A DNA stretch of 64,000 nt from positions 26,661-90,660 of the forward strand of contig JAOUOP010000032.1 in assembly GCA_029880325.1 (NCBI GenBank). The letters are read 5' to 3'. Within the stretch, counting starts at the first letter, position 1, and each line of letters starts with the position of its first letter. Shown piece after piece: positions 28,154-35,823 of this stretch. Under the pieces are notes generated by a model. The model worked only from the letters and a program-made list of their open reading frames with translations, had not been told where the DNA came from and did not search any database. Source of the DNA: Myxococcales bacterium. GTDB taxonomy: Bacteria > Myxococcota_A > Polyangia > Polyangiales > JAFGIB01. The translations under genes were made by a program, and so were the position numbers.

Positions 28154-30621
28154 GTCCACAGGAGCTGCCCGCGCGGCTCCGTGAGTGTCTGTCGGCCTCG
28201 CCTCCCCAGGCCGATGAACGCGCCGCCATGGCCGAGCAGCTGCGCGCGTTGGCCGGGGCCGATGCCCAGCTCCACAGTGCCGCCGTCGCCCTCGAAGGGG
28301 CCCGCGATGGGCGCTCGCTGAAGCTCGCCGCCGCGAAGGCCATGCGTCTGCTGGCGGCGCGCCCGGAGCCGGAGCCCGATGATCAGGACGACGACGATGC
28401 GGCATCCGGCCAGGGGCGCGCGCGTGCGCGGGCCGAGCGCCGCAGCGCGCGGCGCGCCTTCCAGCAAGAGAAGGCCTTGCGCGAGGATCGCGAGCAGGGC
28501 GAGCGAGCCGCCGGCGAGCGCCCGATCGAGACGCTGCCGGGGATCGGGCGCGTCGGTGGCCAGGCCCTGCGCGACAAGGGCCTGCGAAAGGTTTCGGATC
28601 TGGCGTGGCTCTTGCCTCTGGGTTATCGAGACGAACGCGAGCTGACGCCTTTTGCGGAGCTGACGGAAGGCGCGCGCGTGCTCACGGAGGGGCGTGTGCG
28701 AAGCGCCCGAGCCTTCGGCGGCGGCCGCGGTCCCCGTCGCGCCGAGGTTATTCTCGAGTCCCTCGACGGCGCGGGTGAGCTTTTGCGCCTGAGTTGGTTT
28801 CGCGCGCCAGGAGGCCTGGTGGCGCGTTTCAGCGAGGGCGCCGTCTTTCGGGTGGCCGGCGTGGTCGAAGTCTTTCGTGGGACGGTGAGCATCAGTCATC
28901 CGGAGACCGAGCGCGTGTCCGAGGAGGGCGCCGCGCGATCCGCCGGGCTCAGGCCCTACTATCCGGTGGTCGCCGGCGTTGCGCCACGCACCCTGAGCAA
29001 GGCGGTGGCTGCCGCGGTCGAACGCTGCGCGCCGGCCTTGCCCGACGCGGTGCCGGCCTACCTGCGCGAACGCCATGGGCTGTCGCCGATCGGTCAGGCC
29101 CTGCGCGCGCTGCACGCGCCGGCTCCCGAACTCGAGCAGGCCGAAGTGGAGGCCCTGTGCGCCGGTCGCAGCCGCCACCACGAACGGCTGGCCTTCGAGG
29201 AGTTCTTTCTACTCGAGCTTTCACTCCAGCGCCGCCGTGTGGAAGAGCAGGGCGTGGCGGCCGAGGCGCTCCATGGGAGCGAGGCGGCCATGGAGCGCGC
29301 GCGGAGCGCACTTGGCTTTGAGTTGACCCAGGCCCAACGCCGGGTGGTGGCCGAGATCGCAGCGGACCTGGCCCTGGACCAGCCCATGCGGCGCCTGCTT
29401 CAGGGTGACGTGGGCAGCGGCAAGACCGCGGTGGCATTGCTTGCGGCGGCGCAGGCCATCGCGGCGGGTGCTCAGGTGGCCTTCATGGCGCCCACCGAGC
29501 TGCTGGCCGAACAGCACTTTCGCACGCTGTCGCCCCTGGCGCAGGCCATGGGTTTGCGCGCGGCGCTGGTGCTCGGATCGGAACGGGCGGCCCATCGCAG
29601 AAAGACGCGCAAGGCGCTGGCCGAGGGCACGGTGGACCTGGCGGTCGGGACCCATGCGCTGCTGTCCGAGGGCGTCGAGTTCCAGCGCCTGCGCCTGGTC
29701 ATCGTCGATGAGCAGCATCGCTTCGGCGTGGGCCAGCGCTTGCGTCTGGTGGGCAAGGCCGGCGCGTCACTGGCGCCGCATTTGCTGGTGATGACCGCCA
29801 CGCCGATTCCGCGCACGCTCACCCTGGCCCTGCACGGCGACCTGGAGTCGAGCGTGCTCGATGAGCTGCCGCCGGGGCGGCTGCCGCCGCTGACCCGGGC
29901 CTATCCGACGGCCGAGCGCGCCCGGGCCCTGCGCCAGCTGGAGCGCGCGCTCGAGGGGGGAGGGCAGGCCTATGTCGTGTGTCCGACCATCGAGCCCGAT
30001 CCGGAGCGCGGCCTGCGCTCGGCGGAGGAGACCTTCGGCGAGCTGGCCGAGCAGTTTGAAGCCCATGGCGTGGCGCTGCTGCACGGGCGGCTGGCGGATG
30101 CCGAGCGCGATCGGGTGATGGCGGACTTTGTCGCAGGTCGCGTTCGGGTTCTGGTGGGCACCACCATCGTCGAAGTTGGCATCGACGTGCCGCGCGCGAA
30201 CGTGATCCTGATCGAACACGCTGAGCGCTTCGGGCTGGCGCAGCTCCATCAGCTGCGCGGGCGCGTGGGGCGCGGCGGTCAGCGCAGCGCCTGCCTGCTC
30301 GTGCATGAAGCGGCGAGCGAGGATGCGCGCAGGCGCATCGAGGTTCTGTGCAGCACGGGCGATGGGTTCGCGATCGCCGAAGAAGACCTGGCCCTGCGCG
30401 GCCCGGGCGAACTCTTCGGGCGTCGCCAGTCGGGCTTGCCCGGTTTCCGCTTCGGTGATCTGCGACGCGATGGGCCGCTGCTTACACGCGCCCGGGAGCT
30501 GGCCCGCGATCTCGGCGACCGCGATCCGGAGCTACGCGAGCCGCGGCACGTCGAAGCGCGCAGGGCGCTCGATGCCATGGCCAACTCCGAGCGCGCGCTG
30601 GTCAAGGAAGAGGCGGGTTGA
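28150..30621 (+). CDS. recG: ATP-dependent DNA helicase RecG
   Basis: An 823-residue helicase (E. coli RecG is 693) that remodels stalled forks and branched DNA. The first 120 residues are an Arg/Ala-rich extension not present in the enterobacterial protein. Then comes the wedge region (ETLPGIGRVGGQALRDKGLR, LPLGYRDEREL), superfamily-2 motif Q/I (LTQAQRRVVAEI, QGDVGSGKTAVALLAA), Ia (MAPTELLAEQHF), II (IVDEQHRFGVGQRL, with DEQH), III (MTATPIPRTLTLAL), and motifs IV-VI (VGTTIVEVGIDVP, QLHQLRGRVGRGGQ). The C-terminal TRG-like region includes LRGPGELFGRRQSGLPGFR. All motifs are intact. The upstream gene overlaps by four bases. Confidence 0.96.
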   Translation: MSPQELPARLRECLSASPPQADERAAMAEQLRALAGADAQLHSAAVALEGARDGRSLKLAAAKAMRLLAARPEPEPDDQDDDDAASGQGRARARAERRSARRAFQQEKALREDREQGERAAGERPIETLPGIGRVGGQALRDKGLRKVSDLAWLLPLGYRDERELTPFAELTEGARVLTEGRVRSARAFGGGRGPRRAEVILESLDGAGELLRLSWFRAPGGLVARFSEGAVFRVAGVVEVFRGTVSISHPETERVSEEGAARSAGLRPYYPVVAGVAPRTLSKAVAAAVERCAPALPDAVPAYLRERHGLSPIGQALRALHAPAPELEQAEVEALCAGRSRHHERLAFEEFFLLELSLQRRRVEEQGVAAEALHGSEAAMERARSALGFELTQAQRRVVAEIAADLALDQPMRRLLQGDVGSGKTAVALLAAAQAIAAGAQVAFMAPTELLAEQHFRTLSPLAQAMGLRAALVLGSERAAHRRKTRKALAEGTVDLAVGTHALLSEGVEFQRLRLVIVDEQHRFGVGQRLRLVGKAGASLAPHLLVMTATPIPRTLTLALHGDLESSVLDELPPGRLPPLTRAYPTAERARALRQLERALEGGGQAYVVCPTIEPDPERGLRSAEETFGELAEQFEAHGVALLHGRLADAERDRVMADFVAGRVRVLVGTTIVEVGIDVPRANVILIEHAERFGLAQLHQLRGRVGRGGQRSACLLVHEAASEDARRRIEVLCSTGDGFAIAEEDLALRGPGELFGRRQSGLPGFRFGDLRRDGPLLTRARELARDLGDRDPELREPRHVEARRALDAMANSERALVKEEAG

Positions 30622-30624
30622 AGC

Positions 30625-33306
30625 GTGCTGGCGACGGCGCTGCGCAAGGGCGCGCTCGCCGGAAGCGCCGTGGGTCTGCTCGAGGTGCTCTGGGTGCTGG
30701 CCCGGGCCTGGCGGCTCTTTTTGTCACCGGTCGAGTTCGCGCGCTACGCCTGCTTTGCCACGGCGGCCATGGCGGCCGCCGGTGCCCTGCTCGCCTTTTT
30801 GCTCGCGGCGCTGGTGCCGAGCTTCGCCCGCCATTGTGCACTGCCGATGCGTTCGCCACGCCGGCGAGCGCTGGCGACGCTGGCGGCACTCTCGCTCATC
30901 GGCAGTGCAGTGCCCCAGGCCTGGGCCCTGCGCGACGCGCCCAATCTTCGCTACGCCAGCGAGCAGGCCGCGCCGCTGGGCGGGGCGCTGCTATCGCTTT
31001 TGCCACGCCGGCGGCCGCCGCCTCAGGCGGCTGCGGGCTTTGGTGCTGCGGCTACGACCGCTGGCGGCCCGCCCGCACCGCCGGGCCTGGACCTGCGCGG
31101 TCGCGACGTGCTGCTCATTACGGTGGACGCACTGCGCGCCGATCGCCTCGCACCCTACGGCGGCCACGGGCTCACACCGGAACTCGACGCTTTGGCCGAG
31201 GAGGCGGTGGTTTTTTTGCGCGCCCAGACCACGACGCCCCATACCTCCTACGCGCTGGCGGGTTTGCTGACCGGCAAGTACATGCGCCCGATCTTCACCC
31301 TGGGCGGTGCGCGCAGCGAACATCCGACGTTGCCAAAGCTGCTGCGCCAACACGGCTACCGCACGGCGGCGTTCTTCCCGCCGGCGATCTTCTTCGTGGA
31401 CGCCGAACGCTTCGTGTGGTTGCGCCAGGACAATTTTGGCTTCGAATACGTCAAGGCAATGTACGCCAAGGCCGGGCATCGCGTTGAGCAGTTGCGGCGC
31501 TATTTGCAAACGGCAGCGCCCGGGCGGCCGCTCTTTGTCTGGGTGCATCTTTTCGAGCCGCACGAGCCCTACGACCCACCGCCCCATCGCAAGACCGCTT
31601 CCTTTCCCGAGGCGCGCTACGACGGCGAGGTCGCGGAAGCGGATGCCGCGGTCGGCGCTTTGGTGCGGGCCTTTCGCGCCAAACGTCCCGGGGCCACGGT
31701 AATCGTGACGGCCGATCACGGCGAGGAGTTCGGCGAGCACGGCGGCCGCTACCACGGAACTTCGCTCTTCGATGAGCAGCTGCAGGTGCCCTTGCTGTGG
31801 TCCTCGCCAGGGGCGGCCCGGCCGCGGCAGCTGCAAACGCCGGTGGAACTCATCGATCTGCCGACCACGCTGCTGTCGGCCCTTGGTATTGCGGCCGAAG
31901 CCAGGATGCGTGGCGACGACCTGAGTCCGCTCTTGGCGGGCGCGGCGCCGCCCTCAGAAGGCCATGCCCATGCCCATGCATCGCTCGGCGATCTGCGTTC
32001 GGTCGGCGATGGACGCTTCAAATTGATCTGTCGCAACTCAGAGACGGGCTGCCGCCTCTTTGATCGCACGGCCGATCCCGGCGAGTACGAGGACCTCGCC
32101 GCCGCGCGGTCCGCCGAGCGCGAGCGTCTGAAAGCGCAGCTCTCGCAGTTCGCCGCTTCCATCGCTGCCCACGAGGCGATCGCATTGCCCGACGGTGCGG
32201 GGTGGCCACCGGCGCTGGCGCGCGCCCAGCTGGGCGAGCGCGTCGGCGCGGCCGAACTCGCGCCCCTGCTCGAGAACGCGCGCCCCGTGGTTCGTGCCGC
32301 TGCGGCCCGCGTGCTGGCAGGCCAGGGGGAACGCTCCGCGCGTGCCACCCTGGAGCGCGTGGCCCGGCACGACTCCGATGCCGACGTGCGCGCCGAGGCA
32401 GCGATCGCGGCGCTGCGGCTGGAGCCGACAGCTGCCTCCGCCCATGTCGCGCCGGTGCTTGCGCTGCTGGAGCCCGGCAGCGATCGCGGGCGGCGTGCTG
32501 CCCTCGCCCTCGGCGCTGCCGGCGTCAACGATCGGCGCGTCAGCGAGCAGCTGCTGGCGGTTGCTTTCGACGCGACGCGCGATGAAAGCGAGCGCGTGGC
32601 CGCCATCGAGGCGTTCGCCACGGTGCGCACGCCCGAACGCGCGCGATGGCTTCTGCCCTTGCTGCCCGAGGTGCGTCTGCGAAAGGTGGTGGCTTCAGCG
32701 CTCGAGGCCATGGCCCAGCCGGCCGCGGCACAGGCCCTCGCCCGGGCCCTCGAAACCGAGCGTTACGCCACCGCCCGCCTTCCGCTTGTGCGCGCGCTGT
32801 TCGCCTGCGGTCAGCAGGGCAGGGCGCTTTCTGCCTTGATTCGCCACCTGGGCCGCGAGTCCTCGGTGCCCGGCGGGCTCGGCTTTTTGCTGCAGCGCGG
32901 CAAGCTGCAGGGCGCGGGGCTCGCTGCCGGCGATTTGCGGGAACCGGCCAGCGCGCCTGGCCGCGGCTGGCATTGCACGACGTCGGGCTGCCAGCCGCGG
33001 GCGGGCGCGCTGCTGTCGCTGCCTGCTGTCGCGGTGACCGCCGGAGCGCGGCTCATCCTCCGCGTCGCTGCGACCGGGGCCGGCACCATGCTGCGCGTCG
33101 CAGGCGTGGAGCGCGCGCTACATCCCGGCATTCAGGAAATCGGCTTCGCGTTCGACGCGGCGAGCGGTGGGCAACTCCCGGTGGAAGTCACTTCCGGCGC
33201 CTGGATCGAAGCCTACCTGCTGGTCGAGCGCGTCGAGGAGATCCCGCCGCCGCCCCCGCAGCCCTGGCAACCGTCCCAGCAAGATGGCGACGACGCGACC
33301 GAGTGA
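30625..33306 (+). CDS. Membrane alkaline-phosphatase/sulfatase-fold protein with HEAT repeats
   Basis: An 893-residue protein starting at GTG 30625, three bases after the recG stop. The N-terminal 160 residues contain three or four hydrophobic segments. Then follows a sulfatase/alkaline-phosphatase-superfamily domain: DVLLITVDALRADRLAPYGG (metal-binding Asp pair), TTTPHTSYALAGLLTGKYM, WVHLFEPHEPYDPP and TADHGEEFGEHGGRYHG. The position of the sulfatase Cys (CxPSR) is occupied by Thr/Ser, so the formylglycine mechanism is unlikely; phosphotransferases of this fold use Thr. Residues of about 530-740 are Ala-rich HEAT-like repeats (RPVVRAAAARVLAGQGERSA), and the C-terminal region is unidentified. 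It is likely active on the periplasmic side; the substrate is unknown. Confidence 0.8.
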   Translation: MLATALRKGALAGSAVGLLEVLWVLARAWRLFLSPVEFARYACFATAAMAAAGALLAFLLAALVPSFARHCALPMRSPRRRALATLAALSLIGSAVPQAWALRDAPNLRYASEQAAPLGGALLSLLPRRRPPPQAAAGFGAAATTAGGPPAPPGLDLRGRDVLLITVDALRADRLAPYGGHGLTPELDALAEEAVVFLRAQTTTPHTSYALAGLLTGKYMRPIFTLGGARSEHPTLPKLLRQHGYRTAAFFPPAIFFVDAERFVWLRQDNFGFEYVKAMYAKAGHRVEQLRRYLQTAAPGRPLFVWVHLFEPHEPYDPPPHRKTASFPEARYDGEVAEADAAVGALVRAFRAKRPGATVIVTADHGEEFGEHGGRYHGTSLFDEQLQVPLLWSSPGAARPRQLQTPVELIDLPTTLLSALGIAAEARMRGDDLSPLLAGAAPPSEGHAHAHASLGDLRSVGDGRFKLICRNSETGCRLFDRTADPGEYEDLAAARSAERERLKAQLSQFAASIAAHEAIALPDGAGWPPALARAQLGERVGAAELAPLLENARPVVRAAAARVLAGQGERSARATLERVARHDSDADVRAEAAIAALRLEPTAASAHVAPVLALLEPGSDRGRRAALALGAAGVNDRRVSEQLLAVAFDATRDESERVAAIEAFATVRTPERARWLLPLLPEVRLRKVVASALEAMAQPAAAQALARALETERYATARLPLVRALFACGQQGRALSALIRHLGRESSVPGGLGFLLQRGKLQGAGLAAGDLREPASAPGRGWHCTTSGCQPRAGALLSLPAVAVTAGARLILRVAATGAGTMLRVAGVERALHPGIQEIGFAFDAASGGQLPVEVTSGAWIEAYLLVERVEEIPPPPPQPWQPSQQDGDDATE

Positions 33307-33315
33307 GAGTTCGGG

Positions 33316-34449
33316 CTACAGCTTGCGGTCGCGGTAGGCCTCGCACAGCGCCAGCACCACCTCCGCTGGCGCTCCCAGGAACGCTTCGACATAGGTGATG
33401 CTGTCGTCGTCCTTGCGGTGGATCACGAGGCTGCGCGCGTCGTGCTGGCCGCGGATCACCGACCAACTGCGGCGCGAGGTGATCTCCAGTCGATCGACTT
33501 CACTCCAGAGCACCCGATGGACCCCGGCGCGCGTGCGCATCAACATTTCGGCGGGCGTCAGGATCAACGCGATGCCCTTGCGCGGTGCGATGTCGTAGCG
33601 CGTGATCAGAAACCACAGCAGCGGCACGATCACCAGCGCCACGATGATCACGGTGGGCGCGATGGAGCCGACGGTATCGCGGGTTGTGGCCGGCAGCCGC
33701 AGGTAGCCGTCGAGCACGGCGACGCCGAGTAGAATCGTGGCGTAGGGGCCGCGGCGTAGCCATCCGGGGCCGTGCTCGATGACCGTGGTCCGCGGCGGTC
33801 GCGCACCGTCGGCGACTTCATCGAAGAGCTTGCTGGCCAGGGGCGCCGGCTCCGGCGCCGGCCCTTCGTGTTCCGTCGCTTCCGGCACGCCCAACCAGCG
33901 CATCAGGCGCTCGGACAGGGCGCCGGGGCTGGCGTCGAAGAACGGCGGCAGCGTCAGCCAGCCGCGACCGCTGCCGGCACGCGTCACGAGATAAACATCG
34001 GCCCAGCGGCGACCGCTGCGCGCCTGAAAGCGCCCGTGCTCGGTAATCGAAACCACGTCCTGTCGGGCAACCGGAAAGTCGCCCGCGGGCGTGCGCAGCA
34101 TCAGACCCTCGTCGCAAAGGGCCAGCGCGTAGCGTCGCCGCTGGCTCGATAGCCGCATTCTGCGAGCCAGCGAAAGCAAACCCAGCACGGCGCGCACGCT
34201 CAAGGCCAGGGCCAAAAGCCGCAACAGCAGGGCCATCGGGTCCAGGGGGCTGTCTTCGAGGGTCTCGCGGAAGACCGCGGCGCTCCAGAAAAAGCCCGCC
34301 AGCACGGGTGAAAGCAGCGCCTGGCGTCCAGCGGCATCCAGCACCGGCGGGCGCTGGCCCAACAGCAGCTGCAGCTCGGATCCGGTCGCCGTGCTGCCGC
34401 GATCGAGGGCGGCCTCCAGCCGCTGCACCCAATTGTCGCTGTTGCTCAT
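33316..34449 (-). CDS. Membrane protein of unknown function, possible PH-like domains
   Basis: A 377-residue protein; ATG 34449 overlaps the stop of the upstream gene (ATGA) with GGAGG close by, while the open frame extends further with Arg-rich sequence typical of non-coding shadow. Two hydrophobic zones are visible (LLLRLLALALSVRAVLGLLSL and TVIIVALVIVPLLWFLI), each followed by a beta-rich segment (LALCDEGLMLRTPAGDFPVA; ALILTPAEMLMRTRAGVHRV then LWSEVDRLEITSRRSW). The alternation of membrane hairpin and strand-rich domain resembles tandem bacterial PH-like membrane proteins, but this is only an impression. It is convergent with the phosphatase-fold gene, nine bases away. Confidence 0.6.
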   Translation of the reverse strand: MSNSDNWVQRLEAALDRGSTATGSELQLLLGQRPPVLDAAGRQALLSPVLAGFFWSAAVFRETLEDSPLDPMALLLRLLALALSVRAVLGLLSLARRMRLSSQRRRYALALCDEGLMLRTPAGDFPVARQDVVSITEHGRFQARSGRRWADVYLVTRAGSGRGWLTLPPFFDASPGALSERLMRWLGVPEATEHEGPAPEPAPLASKLFDEVADGARPPRTTVIEHGPGWLRRGPYATILLGVAVLDGYLRLPATTRDTVGSIAPTVIIVALVIVPLLWFLITRYDIAPRKGIALILTPAEMLMRTRAGVHRVLWSEVDRLEITSRRSWSVIRGQHDARSLVIHRKDDDSITYVEAFLGAPAEVVLALCEAYRDRKL

Positions 34450-34796
34450 CGACGTCCTCCGCAGGGGCAGCGTTCGGCGGCCCGGTCGCGCGCCAGCTCG
34501 CATTGGGCCTCGGCGTCGTCGCAGCGGGCCACGGCGTCGGCATCCGCGAGCTCGCGGGCGATGCTGCAGAGGTCGCCGGACTCGAGACAGGCCTGGCCCG
34601 TGGCTTCGCAAACGGTCTCACAAGGGGTCTGCGAGCCGCCGGCGCGGGCGGAGGCCAGCGCGATGGCCTGCTCGTGCACCTGGATCCTGGCGAAGCCGCG
34701 GTCGAGCCGCTGCCCGGCGGGCTGACTGCTGGCGCAGCCGTGACCGAACAAATAGGCGCTGCCGAGCAGCATGAGGGCCGTAACATAGGGGGGCAT
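34446..34796 (-). CDS. Small Cys-rich exported protein
   Basis: A 116-residue protein with a hydrophobic N-terminus (MPPYVTALMLLGSAYLFGHGC). The Cys at 21 invites lipidation but the residues before it (GHG) do not form a good lipobox. The mature part has about ten Cys in two clusters (CETVCEATGQACLESGDLC; ARCDDAEAQCEL then RCPCGG), with spacing like helical disulfide-hairpin proteins. No family was recognised. Its stop overlaps the start of the next minus-strand gene, so the two are probably co-translated. It is divergent from the MglA-like GTPase gene, 120 bases apart. Confidence 0.65.
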   Translation of the reverse strand: MPPYVTALMLLGSAYLFGHGCASSQPAGQRLDRGFARIQVHEQAIALASARAGGSQTPCETVCEATGQACLESGDLCSIARELADADAVARCDDAEAQCELARDRAAERCPCGGRR

Positions 34797-34916
34797 CTCA
34801 GCCGGGATTATTCATGAAATTGCTGGTGCGCATGCAAGTGCTCGACGGCTGCGCCGACCAGGTGCTACTCCAGGGAGGAAATACGCGGCCGCACCACGAT
34901 GGCGGCTGGCCTGGTC

Positions 34917-35660
34917 ATGGCCTATATCGATCACGCACGGCGCGAAGCGCGCCTCAAAATCGTCTACTACGGACCCGGGCTCGGCGGCAAAACCACCAAC
35001 CTGGAGTGGCTGCATCGCACGTCGCGACCGGAGCGACGCGGCAAGCTCTTGGCGCTCAACGATGCCTCCGAGCGCACGGTCTTCTTCGACCTCTTGCCGG
35101 TCGAGCTGGGCACCTACCGCGGTTACACCATTCGCCTGCATCTGTGTACCGTGCCCGGGCAGATAGCCCAGAATCGGGTACGCCAGCTGGTGCTGCGTCA
35201 TGTGGACGGCATCGTGATGGTGGTCGATAGCCAGCAGGGCCGCATCAACGAAAACCTCGGCAGCATCGAGAACCTGGCCGAAAACCTCCGCGCCCAGGGC
35301 GACGACCCCGGCAAGATGCCGATGGTGGTGCAGTACAACAAGCAGGACCTGGACAGCGCCCTGGAGGTTTTTCGCCTGCGCGAGTTGTTGGGCGTTCCCG
35401 ATGAAGTCGAGCAAGTCGCGGCCGTCGCCGTGCGTGGCGAGGGCGTGATCGAAACCCTCAAGGCCATCACGCGGGCGTGCCTTTCGCTGATCGACGATCC
35501 TCAGCATGCACCGGCCGGTCGCAATCCATCGATCATTCCCGGTCGCCATTCCTCCATGTTTCCCGAGGCCCGTCCAGCGGCACTGGGAAGCGATGAACAC
35601 AGCGCCCACTCCGAGCTTCCACCGATGCCCCGCCCGCCCCGCGAAGTCGACGAGCAATAG
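34917..35660 (+). CDS. MglA-like small Ras-type GTPase
   Basis: A 247-residue protein of the MglA family, the GTPase that sets the leading pole in Myxococcus motility. ATG 34917 gives MAYIDHARREARLKIVYYG, which lines up with the start of MglA; an ATG at 34899 adds six residues. The P-loop GPGLGGKTTN is at 19-28, the LFDLLPVELG-type switch I segment appears as TVFFDLLPVELGTYRGY, the Walker B region has the MglA-type TVPGQ in place of DxxG, and the base-recognition motif is YNKQDL at about 140-145. Residues after about 200 are a Pro/Ser/His-rich tail absent from MglA. No mglB or romR gene is next to it. This makes it an MglA homologue, possibly with a different role. Confidence 0.88.
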   Translation: MAYIDHARREARLKIVYYGPGLGGKTTNLEWLHRTSRPERRGKLLALNDASERTVFFDLLPVELGTYRGYTIRLHLCTVPGQIAQNRVRQLVLRHVDGIVMVVDSQQGRINENLGSIENLAENLRAQGDDPGKMPMVVQYNKQDLDSALEVFRLRELLGVPDEVEQVAAVAVRGEGVIETLKAITRACLSLIDDPQHAPAGRNPSIIPGRHSSMFPEARPAALGSDEHSAHSELPPMPRPPREVDEQ

Positions 35661-35716
35661 CCAAGACTCGTGCAAGCTCCCGCTCGCCGTTGTCCTAAAT
35701 CGATTGCTTGCCTCGC

Positions 35717-35746
35717 TTGACCCCCAGTAATCAGGTCGGCTATCTA
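35717..35746 (+). promoter_or_regulatory. Candidate promoter of TonB-receptor gene
   Basis: TTGACC (35717-35722) and TATCTA (35741-35746) with an 18-bp spacer, 77 bases before the ATG of the receptor gene. This is a 5/6 match for -35 and a 4/6 match for -10. Confidence 0.4.
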
Positions 35747-35823
35747 GCCGCGTGAGTGTGGTGGCCGGGTCGCAGACCGAGGTACGCACACGCTCGCCGA
35801 CGAGTCGAACGCGGGAGTTCGGA

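Noticed and set aside
30625..33306. Calling the phosphatase-fold protein a formylglycine sulfatase
   Set aside because: The CxPSR motif is missing; the nucleophile position holds Thr/Ser.
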